Assembly: GCA_028221385.1 (NCBI GenBank)
Contig: JAOIRP010000002.1
Coordinates: 1 to 57,363 of the forward strand
Direction of reading: 5' to 3'
DNA: 57,363 bases
Origin: Candidatus Pelagibacter sp.
GTDB taxonomy: Bacteria; Pseudomonadota; Alphaproteobacteria; Pelagibacterales; Pelagibacteraceae
The notes below the pieces were generated by a model that was given only the letters and a program-made list of their open reading frames with translations, was not told the DNA's origin and did no database searches. This document shows, in pieces, positions 26,087 to 32,289 of the stretch (the stretch's first letter is position 1; every line of letters begins with the position of its first letter). A program made the position numbers and the translations under genes.

Positions 26087-27205
26087 ATGAGTGAAAAAAA
26101 AACTATAGTTAATAGCTGGAATGAATGGGACCCTTTAAAACATGTGATCGTAGGCAAGGCTGATGGTACCTGTATACCAGCTCCAGAGCCTGCTTTAGAC
26201 GCAAAAGTTCCAGAAGACTCAGATATGCGAGGTCAATTTGGTCCAAGAACAAAAGATACCGTTGATAAAGCCAATCAGCTACTTGATGATTTTTCTAATA
26301 TGTTAATTAAAAGAAATATCAAAGTGGATAGACCAGACCCAATAGATTTTAATCAAAAAACTTCAACACCTGATTGGGAAACAGATACAATGTTTGGCTG
26401 CATGCCACCAAGAGATGTTTTATTAACAGTAGGTAAAGAAATTTTAGAGGCTACAATGAGCTACAGATGCAGATGGTTTGAGTATCTATGCTACAGACCT
26501 TTGTTAAAAAAATATTATAACGATGATCCAAATATGAGGCATGAGTCTGCACCAAAACCGAGATTAACAGATGCGGACTATAGAAAAGATTATCTGTCAG
26601 ATAAAATTGGCATTCAAAAAAGATTAGAGTGGACAGAAGATAAGTTTTTTGTAACTACTGAAGAAGAACCTTTATTCGATGCTGCTGATGTTTTAAGGTT
26701 TGGTAAAGATTTAGTTGTTCAGCATGGATTTACAACAAACCTAAAAGGAATTGATTGGCTTAAAAGACATTATAAAGACCATAGAGTTCATGCAGTTAAT
26801 TTTCCTGGAGATCCTTATCCAATTCACATTGACGCAACATTTACACCAATTAAAGAAGGTTTAATTATCAATAACCCTCAAAGACGATTACCAAAAGAAC
26901 AGAGAAAACTTTTTGAAGATAATGGATGGGAAATAATCGACTCTGCACAACCTGCACATAATGAGCCACCACCATTATGTTATTCTTCGACTTGGCTATC
27001 TATGAATGTCTTGGTATTAGACCCAAAGACGGTTTGTGTGGAAAAAAGTGAAGTATATCAAGCTGAACAATTAGATAAATTAGGAATGGAAGTTTTACTA
27101 GTAGATATGAGAGATGCTTATGCATTTGGAGGAGGACTTCACTGTTGTACTGCAGATGTTTATCGAGAAGGAGAATTGAAAGATTATTTTCCTAAACAAA
27201 ACTAG
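26087..27205 (+). CDS. Glycine amidinotransferase-like protein (AGAT family)
   Basis: A 372-residue amidinotransferase closely resembling animal AGAT (arginine + glycine to guanidinoacetate + ornithine). SWNEWDPLKHVIVGKADG, VDRPDPIDF, FDAADVLRFGKD (Asp198), PIHIDATF (His247) and FGGGLHCCTADVYREG (Cys353) place the catalytic Asp-His-Cys set. Next to the histidine an Ile stands where, from memory, the human enzyme has Met302, a residue near the acceptor site, so the amino acceptor could differ. It starts 3 bp after creatinase. The reaction is reversible in the family, so it may make guanidinoacetate or release glycine from it. Confidence 0.85.
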   Translation: MSEKKTIVNSWNEWDPLKHVIVGKADGTCIPAPEPALDAKVPEDSDMRGQFGPRTKDTVDKANQLLDDFSNMLIKRNIKVDRPDPIDFNQKTSTPDWETDTMFGCMPPRDVLLTVGKEILEATMSYRCRWFEYLCYRPLLKKYYNDDPNMRHESAPKPRLTDADYRKDYLSDKIGIQKRLEWTEDKFFVTTEEEPLFDAADVLRFGKDLVVQHGFTTNLKGIDWLKRHYKDHRVHAVNFPGDPYPIHIDATFTPIKEGLIINNPQRRLPKEQRKLFEDNGWEIIDSAQPAHNEPPPLCYSSTWLSMNVLVLDPKTVCVEKSEVYQAEQLDKLGMEVLLVDMRDAYAFGGGLHCCTADVYREGELKDYFPKQN

Positions 27206-27314
27206 CTTGGGTTATCTCTAAGAAAATCAATATACTTTAAAACTTCATCAAACTGTTCATCAGGAATATCTTTATAGGAGTTGCCAAACTTCTCTTTGAT
27301 ACATAGAGCAATAG
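27202..27314 (-). pseudogene. Truncated copy of the 75-residue gene at 28925-29152
   Basis: Reading leftward, this encodes the last ~37 residues of the small protein found intact at 28925-29152: KEKFGNSYKDIP is shared and 26 of 37 aligned residues are identical. A 59-base core (27241-27299) matches 28964-29022 at 57 positions. The N-terminal half is missing and no suitable ATG precedes it. The stop TAG overlaps the amidinotransferase stop in a CTAG. It is a remnant of a duplication. Confidence 0.8.
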
Positions 27315-27505
27315 TAAAATAACACCTGACTCTCGACACCCCCTGACAGCCTAAAACCCTTATGCTTACTTAGTTATTAAAATAGACTTGGTGTTAATAC
27401 AAAGCAATTTTAATAACGAAACTGTCAACAAACTGTCAACATTTCTGGGTGGAATAACCACCAAAAAAAGTGATAGTCTTTAAGCATGAAAAAGATTTAC
27501 TTTAA
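27206..27505. other. 300-bp intergenic stretch before the amine oxidase gene
   Basis: This stretch holds the truncated gene copy, then a locally GC-richer patch (about 27328-27360) unlike its AT-rich surroundings. It also holds a perfect 11-base tandem repeat (27420-27441) and a small stem GGTGG 27448-27452 with CCACC 27458-27462. No complete gene or clear promoter is visible. A TTGACA-18-TATTAA pattern on the minus strand inside the tandem repeat is weak. Confidence 0.5.
27420..27441. repeat. Tandem 11-bp repeat AACTGTCAACA, third copy beyond the amine oxidase gene
   Basis: AACTGTCAACA occurs twice head to tail at 27420-27430 and 27431-27441. It occurs once more in the same orientation at 28884-28894, so the copies bracket the amine oxidase gene. 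They may be remnants of an insertion or recombination site, or a protein-binding iteron. Confidence 0.6.
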
Positions 27506-28855
27506 ATGAAATTAATAGGCAGAAGACAATTTCTAAAAACATCATTCTCAGGTCTTGCATTAGCAACATTACCTGTAATTTCTTTTGCGCAATCAAATCC
27601 TGATGTTGTTGTGATAGGTGCTGGTGCAGCAGGTTTATCTGCTATGGCTGAACTTAAGAGACGAGGTATAACAGCTGTTTGTATAGAAGGTATGAATAGA
27701 ATTGGAGGTAGATGTTATACGGATACAACATCTTTCAGCGGTTTACCGGCAGATCATGGTGCTCATTGGCTTCATGCCAAAAAAGGTAATGAGTTATATA
27801 AATTTGGAAGAGAAAATAAAGACAAATTCAAGATATATGATGAGCCATCAACTTCTGTTGTTTACGATGGAAAAAATAAAGTAAGTGGAAATACTTTTTG
27901 GCAAGTACGCAAAAAAATAAAAAATATTTATGGAAATGGTGGCATAGATGAACCACTGATGAACAAAATTCCAGAAAATTTAAAAAAGAATAATTGGTTT
28001 GATACTGCTCATGCATCAATTACAGCAAGAGATTTTGATAATCTTTCTATAGCAGACGATAGCCTTAATTATGAAGATAATTATTGGGAAAGTGGAAATG
28101 CACTTTGCAAAGAAGGCTATGGAACATTGTTAGCTTATTATAGAAGAGATATTCCTGTTAAATTAAATACAATTGTAAATGAAATAAAATGGGGTGGGAA
28201 AGGAGTACAAGTTGTAACAAACAAAGGAACAATAAATGCAAAAGCATGTATTGTGACCACATCTGTTGGCGTTCTTAGAGCAGAAAAAATTAAATTTTCA
28301 CCAAAATTATCATCAAGAAAATATGAAGCTTTTGAAGGAATTACTATGGGAACCTCCAATAGGGTGATCATTGAATTAAAAAAGAAATTCGTAGGAAGAT
28401 TTAAAAAAGATACCAATTTTTATTCTAAAATTAATAGTAACGGCGCAAAATCACCAGAAGGGATTGGTTACGGCCTTCTAAAAATGGGTGGAACAAATTT
28501 ATGTCTTTTTGCTCTTAATGGAGAATTTTCAAGAAGTTTAGAAAATGAAGGCAGCCAAGCTATGATTGACTTTGTTGTTAATCAACTTAAATCAAATTTT
28601 GGTTCTAAATTTTATGATAAATATTTTGTTAAAGCTATAGCTACAGGATGGAATAAAAATCCATTTACTTTAGGAGCTTACTCGGGTGCAATACCAGGTA
28701 AATCAAATTTACGACCTAGATTAAAAAGACCTGTGGGAGATAGAATTTTTTTTGCTGGAGAAGCAACTGCTGGAGCATACTCAACAGTTCATGGTGCTAA
28801 TAGAAGTGGAATAAGAGCTGCTACTGATGTTTTTATATCAGATGCTTTAGATTAA
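27506..28855 (+). CDS. Tat-exported flavin amine oxidase
   Basis: A 449-residue flavin monoamine oxidase family protein. The N-terminus GRRQFLKTSFSGLALATLP is a twin-arginine signal, then VVVIGAGAAGLSAMAELKR binds FAD, GMNRIGGRCYTD continues the family pattern, and DHGAHWLH follows. The C-terminal GDRIFFAGEATAGAYSTVHGANRSG is the second FAD contact and confirms a complete domain. It should act folded in the periplasm on an amine or amino acid, yielding aldehyde, ammonia and peroxide. The gene is flanked on both sides by copies of a small gene and by an 11-base repeat, so it may have entered as a cassette. Substrate unknown. Confidence 0.9.
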   Translation: MKLIGRRQFLKTSFSGLALATLPVISFAQSNPDVVVIGAGAAGLSAMAELKRRGITAVCIEGMNRIGGRCYTDTTSFSGLPADHGAHWLHAKKGNELYKFGRENKDKFKIYDEPSTSVVYDGKNKVSGNTFWQVRKKIKNIYGNGGIDEPLMNKIPENLKKNNWFDTAHASITARDFDNLSIADDSLNYEDNYWESGNALCKEGYGTLLAYYRRDIPVKLNTIVNEIKWGGKGVQVVTNKGTINAKACIVTTSVGVLRAEKIKFSPKLSSRKYEAFEGITMGTSNRVIIELKKKFVGRFKKDTNFYSKINSNGAKSPEGIGYGLLKMGGTNLCLFALNGEFSRSLENEGSQAMIDFVVNQLKSNFGSKFYDKYFVKAIATGWNKNPFTLGAYSGAIPGKSNLRPRLKRPVGDRIFFAGEATAGAYSTVHGANRSGIRAATDVFISDALD

Positions 28856-28883
28856 AGAAAAAACTTTTCCTTTTAAATCCCAA

Positions 28884-28894
28884 AACTGTCAACA
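28884..28894. repeat. Third copy of the 11-bp repeat AACTGTCAACA
   Basis: Identical to the tandem copies at 27420-27441 and in the same orientation, 29 bp after the amine oxidase stop codon. Together the copies frame that gene. Confidence 0.6.
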
Positions 28895-28903
28895 AAACCG
28901 AGT

Positions 28904-28920
28904 GAGAACAAAATGTTCTC
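28904..28920. terminator. Candidate bidirectional hairpin between convergent genes
   Basis: GAGAACA at 28904-28910 and TGTTCTC at 28914-28920 form a perfect 7-bp stem with an AAA loop, midway between the convergent ends of the amine oxidase gene and the small leftward gene. T-runs are short on both sides, so termination would be weak. The symmetrical site could also bind a protein. Confidence 0.4.
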
Positions 28921-28924
28921 TTGC

Positions 28925-29152
28925 TTAACTTGGGTTGCTCTTCAAATGTTCAATGTAATCGACAACTTCATCAAACTGTTTATCAGGAATATCTTTATAT
29001 GAGTTGCCAAACTTCTCTTTGACACAAATTGCAACATGTGCGTAGGGGTTACGACCTTTGGGGTGATTTGGGTGGCCAGGTAATTGACCAGATAAATAAT
29101 CGCCAGCTTCCTGGATCTTTTTCCACAGTTTACTTGCGTTTTCTTTATTCAC
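28925..29152 (-). CDS. Small conserved hypothetical protein (75 residues)
   Basis: A 75-residue soluble protein with a helical N-terminus (ASKLWKKIQEAGDYLSGQLP), a Pro/His/Gly-rich turn (GHPNHPKGRNPYAHVAI) and a C-terminal pair of helices (KEKFGNSYKDIPDKQFDEVV, then a short helix). The C-terminal segment reminds me of phage antirepressor-type ORF6C sequences, a weak resemblance seen by eye only. The function is unknown. That a second, truncated copy keeps its reading frame over the last 37 codons supports this being a true protein. Confidence 0.65.
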   Translation of the reverse strand: MNKENASKLWKKIQEAGDYLSGQLPGHPNHPKGRNPYAHVAICVKEKFGNSYKDIPDKQFDEVVDYIEHLKSNPS

Positions 29153-29201
29153 ACATCTTCACTTCTTGTTTTATTTTAAAAGCTTCTTAAATTGAATTTA
29201 T

Positions 29202-29408
29202 ATGGAAAATTTAGTTAAAAAGCTAGAGGAACAAATTGCATTTCTACAACATGAAATTTCACAGATGAGTGATGAGTTATATTCTCAACAAAAAGAGGTG
29301 ACAATTTTAAAAAAACAAATTTCAAATTTTGAAAAAAAAATTAATGATTTAGAAAATATAAGTGAGACAAATATAATTGAGGAAAATAAAAAACCGCCTC
29401 ACTATTAA
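29202..29408 (+). CDS. slyX: SlyX family coiled-coil protein
   Basis: A 68-residue protein that is one coiled coil from residue 3 to about 52, with leucine/isoleucine heptads such as LEEQIAFLQHEISQMSDELY. It ends in KKPPHY; SlyX proteins end in a proline-rich tail closing with PPHY. The family's function is not defined. It lies 15 bp upstream of a BaiN-type flavoprotein gene on the same strand and is likely co-transcribed with it. Confidence 0.8.
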   Translation: MENLVKKLEEQIAFLQHEISQMSDELYSQQKEVTILKKQISNFEKKINDLENISETNIIEENKKPPHY

Positions 29409-29423
29409 TCTTAAAATTAATTC

Positions 29424-30605
29424 ATGACAGAAAAATATGATGTAATTATAATTGGTGCAGGTGCAGCAGGAATGATGAGTGCTATTGAATCTGGTAAACG
29501 TGGACGAAAAGTTCTTTTGGTTGATCATGCAAAAAAGATAGGAGAGAAAATTCGTATATCAGGTGGAGGCAGATGTAATTTCACTAATACGAACACACAC
29601 CCAAGTAAATTCATTTCTAAAAATCCTAAATTTGTAATATCTGCTTTAAGTCAGTACACACAAAATGATTTCATTAATTTGATTAAAAAACACAATATTA
29701 AATTTCATGAGAAAAAATTAGGTCAACTTTTTTGTGATCAAAGTGCACAACAAATTGTAGATATGCTTCTTTTAGAGTGTCAAAACGCAAATGTTTCCAT
29801 AATGAAAGAAACAATAATTACTGAAGTTGATAAACAAGGTGATAAATACATTATAGTTGGGGGCAAAGATAAATATTCATGTAAATCATTAATTATTGCA
29901 ACAGGTGGTCTTTCTGTTCCAAAAATTGGGGCAAGTAAATTTGGTTATGATGTGGCAAAGAAATTTAATATGAATATTGTTGAAACTTTACCAGCTTTAG
30001 TCCCTTTAACTTTTAATGAAAAAATACTTTCCTTGTGCAAAGAACTTAGTGGCTTATCATTAGAAGCAGTTGTTTATTTTGATAAAACTTTTTTTCAGGA
30101 AGGAATGTTATTTACCCATAGGGGTTTAAGTGGACCTTCTATATTACAGATATCTTCTTACTGGAAACTAGGAGATAATATTAAGATTAATCTTTCACCA
30201 AAATTAGATGTTTTTGAATTATTAGAAAGAGTAAAAAAATCTAATCCCAAACATGATATTATCAATATAATTACAGAAATTCTTCCTAAGAGGTTGGCCT
30301 CAATAATTTGTAAAGAAAATAATGTTAGTGGTAATATATCCGAATTACCAAATAAATTATTAAAAGAACTAAGTGCGTCAATCAATAAATGGATCATTAG
30401 CCCAATAGGTTCTGAAGGTTATAGAACAGCCGAGGTTACTTTGGGTGGAGTGGACACTAATGAAATATCATCTAAAACAATGATGTCAAAAAATAATCCT
30501 GGATTATTTTTTATAGGTGAGGTTGTCGACGTTACTGGACATTTAGGTGGTTATAATTTTCAATGGGCTTGGTCATCAGGCTTTGTGGCGGGACAATACG
30601 CATAA
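29424..30605 (+). CDS. BaiN/YhiN (HI0933)-family NAD(P)/FAD-dependent oxidoreductase
   Basis: A 393-residue flavoprotein. The N-terminal VIIIGAGAAGMMSAIESGKR binds FAD, and KKIGEKIRISGGGRCNFTNT is the HI0933-family signature. The middle has FTHRGLSGPSILQIS and the end FFIGEVVDVTGHLGGYNFQW, both typical. Characterised relatives include an enzyme acting in bile-acid dehydroxylation and proteins of unknown role in most bacteria, so the physiological substrate here is unknown. It follows slyX by 15 bp. A 51-bp AT-rich gap separates it from the MOSC gene. Confidence 0.9.
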   Translation: MTEKYDVIIIGAGAAGMMSAIESGKRGRKVLLVDHAKKIGEKIRISGGGRCNFTNTNTHPSKFISKNPKFVISALSQYTQNDFINLIKKHNIKFHEKKLGQLFCDQSAQQIVDMLLLECQNANVSIMKETIITEVDKQGDKYIIVGGKDKYSCKSLIIATGGLSVPKIGASKFGYDVAKKFNMNIVETLPALVPLTFNEKILSLCKELSGLSLEAVVYFDKTFFQEGMLFTHRGLSGPSILQISSYWKLGDNIKINLSPKLDVFELLERVKKSNPKHDIINIITEILPKRLASIICKENNVSGNISELPNKLLKELSASINKWIISPIGSEGYRTAEVTLGGVDTNEISSKTMMSKNNPGLFFIGEVVDVTGHLGGYNFQWAWSSGFVAGQYA

Positions 30606-30656
30606 AACTATGTAAATTTATGGAAAACATAAATATAACAAATTAAAATAAAAATA

Positions 30657-31103
30657 ATGTCTAAAGTTTATAAGATAGGAATTACTAAAATAAACAATCA
30701 AATAATAGACAATGTTGAGTCTATAGATGTTGTAAAAGATAAAGGCATAGTGGGAGACAGACATTTTCAAGAATTCAATGACCCTTATAATCAACTTTCA
30801 TTAATAGAGTCTGAAAATATTGATTATTACAATAACAAATATAAATTAAATATTCCTCATTTAGATTTTAGAAGAAATATTGTGACTAAAGGCATTGAGC
30901 TTAATGATTTAATTGGAAAAAAAATAAAAATAGGAGACGTTTTGGTCGAAGGGATAGATTTATGTAGACCCTGCAAACATTTGAGCGAAAAACTTAATCA
31001 AAAAAATATAATTAAAGAATTTTTGAGAAGAGGAGGCCTGAGGTGTAGAATTTTATCTTCCTCAAATATAAATATTAGTGATGAAATTAAAGTATTAGAT
31101 TAA
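30657..31103 (+). CDS. MOSC-domain protein
   Basis: A 148-residue single MOSC domain (named from the C-terminal domain of molybdenum cofactor sulfurases). GIVGDRHFQ (residues 30-38), RRNIVTKGIELNDLIGK and DLCRPCKHLSE with Cys103 and Cys106 are the family marks. Relatives handle the molybdenum cofactor or activate sulfur or metal-linked reactions. With mobA, moeA and fdhD within 10 kb a molybdenum role is plausible. It converges on the coiled-coil gene with 14 bp between stops. Confidence 0.88.
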   Translation: MSKVYKIGITKINNQIIDNVESIDVVKDKGIVGDRHFQEFNDPYNQLSLIESENIDYYNNKYKLNIPHLDFRRNIVTKGIELNDLIGKKIKIGDVLVEGIDLCRPCKHLSEKLNQKNIIKEFLRRGGLRCRILSSSNINISDEIKVLD

Positions 31104-31117
31104 TTTTGCTTGTTTGG

Positions 31118-31945
31118 TTAGTTTTTTTTGGATGTGTCAATTTCAAATGCTTCAAGTTTAGAAAATAATTCATCCTGTAGCTCTCGATCATCTTGTTCTT
31201 CAATAACCTGCTTTAATCTTTCTCTTTGTCTTATTCTTTCATCTTTATTTTTTTCTTCCTTTAATTTTAATTTTTGTTCTTTATCAAATTTTTCCTCCCA
31301 TTCTTTAATCTTTTGAGCTTCAAGATTTCTTTTTAACTGTTCCTCTTCATCTTTTAGCTTTTGCTCTTTCAATTTTTTTCTTAATTCTTTTTGATCTTTC
31401 TTTTTTTGTTCTTCTTCTCTTACTTTTAAGTCTATATCTTTTCTAGATTGTTGCTCTTTAGTTGTGTTTAATTGAAATTCTATTTTCTTTTGTTCCTTTT
31501 CATTTTTTTTCAGTATTTCATTTTTTGCATTAAGATCTAATTCTTTTTTTTTTAATTCTTCATCTTTAAATTTTATTTCTTCTTGTTTAATAATCTGCTC
31601 TTTGTCTTTTAATTTTATTTCCTTCTCTTTTAATCTTAAATCATCATCTTTTAGCTGAAGTTGTTGATCTTTTTTTCTAATTTCATCATCTTTCTTTTTA
31701 AAAAGATCATCTTTTTTTTTAAAATCTTCCTCTTTAATTTTAAACTCTTTCTCTTTTAGTCGAATTTTTTCGACCTCTTTTTTAATCTGCTCTTCTTTAA
31801 ATTTTATTTCTTTTTTTTCATTATTTTTTTGTTTTTTTTTGAAATTATCGTAAACCCTGTTCAATAGAAGGCCTATTTTTTTAGGTTTATTTTGTTTAAG
31901 AATTTTTTTTTTTTTTTTAAGACTTTTATTTTTTTTTGTAATCAT
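31118..31945 (-). CDS. Highly charged Lys/Glu-rich coiled-coil protein
   Basis: A 275-residue protein that I do not recognise. Residues ~1-40 are basic (KKNKSLKKKKKILKQNKPKK), and ~45-245 form an almost unbroken Lys/Glu/Asp/Gln helix built of degenerate short repeats such as FKKKDDLFKKKDDEIRKKDQ and LKDDDLRLKEKEIKLKDKEQ. The last ~25 residues (LQDELFSKLEAFEID) return to ordinary composition. Core heptad positions hold few hydrophobics, so it may be a single charged alpha helix as well as a coiled coil. There is no signal peptide or membrane segment. A structural, spacer or nucleic-acid-binding role is possible. Parts of the opposite strand are open by composition only. Confidence 0.75.
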   Translation of the reverse strand: MITKKNKSLKKKKKILKQNKPKKIGLLLNRVYDNFKKKQKNNEKKEIKFKEEQIKKEVEKIRLKEKEFKIKEEDFKKKDDLFKKKDDEIRKKDQQLQLKDDDLRLKEKEIKLKDKEQIIKQEEIKFKDEELKKKELDLNAKNEILKKNEKEQKKIEFQLNTTKEQQSRKDIDLKVREEEQKKKDQKELRKKLKEQKLKDEEEQLKRNLEAQKIKEWEEKFDKEQKLKLKEEKNKDERIRQRERLKQVIEEQDDRELQDELFSKLEAFEIDTSKKN

Positions 31946-32257
31946 TTTTATATAATTTTTATTTCATCAAAAAATAAAACGATACACAATATAATTAAGA
32001 ATTTTTTTTAGTGAAATGTGATCAATTTAAGTTACAACCTGAACGGGATTAATTTTTAAAATTTATCTTATAATTTTTTAGAAAATCAAGATTTTCTTTA
32101 ATTAATAATAGTTTCAGAAATTATCAGTTTTAAAATATTTGACCCAAAACAAACACCAAAAGTATTGTTATTAAACACTAATGTTCTCTGATTAATAATT
32201 GTCTTTGCGGTTATATTTGTTTTTAGAAAACATTTTAAATAATCGATTATTTCTGAA
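31946..32257. other. 312-bp low-complexity intergenic stretch
   Basis: AT-rich spacer between the coiled-coil gene and the MFS gene. Apart from the small doubtful reading frame at 32098-32289, I see no gene, tRNA, strong hairpin or repeat here. The bases just above 31945 should contain the promoter of the coiled-coil gene, but no clear -35/-10 pair stands out. Confidence 0.4.
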
Positions 32258-32289
32258 TTATTGTGGTGAGGTGTTTGTTTTAACCTCAT
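32098..32289 (-). CDS. Doubtful small ORF overlapping the MFS gene end
   Basis: A 63-codon frame starting MRLKQTPHHNN inside the last codons of the MFS gene and running into the intergenic stretch. It has mixed composition and three cysteines, no recognisable motif and no clear ribosome-binding site. The 32-bp overlap in a different frame and the leftward orientation would fit translational coupling to the MFS gene, but it could equally be chance. I cannot assign a function. Confidence 0.25.
   Translation of the reverse strand: MRLKQTPHHNNSEIIDYLKCFLKTNITAKTIINQRTLVFNNNTFGVCFGSNILKLIISETIIN

Noticed and set aside
27322..27360. GC-richer patch considered as a tRNA or att-site relic
   Set aside because: I could not fold a cloverleaf or find a T-loop consensus, and no integrase gene is present. 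It is kept only as an oddity of the rearranged spacer.
27448..27462. GGTGG-AATAA-CCACC stem as an intrinsic terminator
   Set aside because: It is followed by A residues and not T on the plus strand, and no gene ends next to it on the minus strand except the truncated relic.
30617..30633. TTTATG/CATAAA dyad between the BaiN-type gene and the MOSC gene
   Set aside because: Very AT-rich six-base arms in AT-rich DNA are expected by chance; no T-run follows.
31128..31316. Rightward Ser/Cys-rich frame opposite the coiled-coil gene
   Set aside because: It is the antisense reading of Lys/Glu-rich codons and would not survive as a separate protein.
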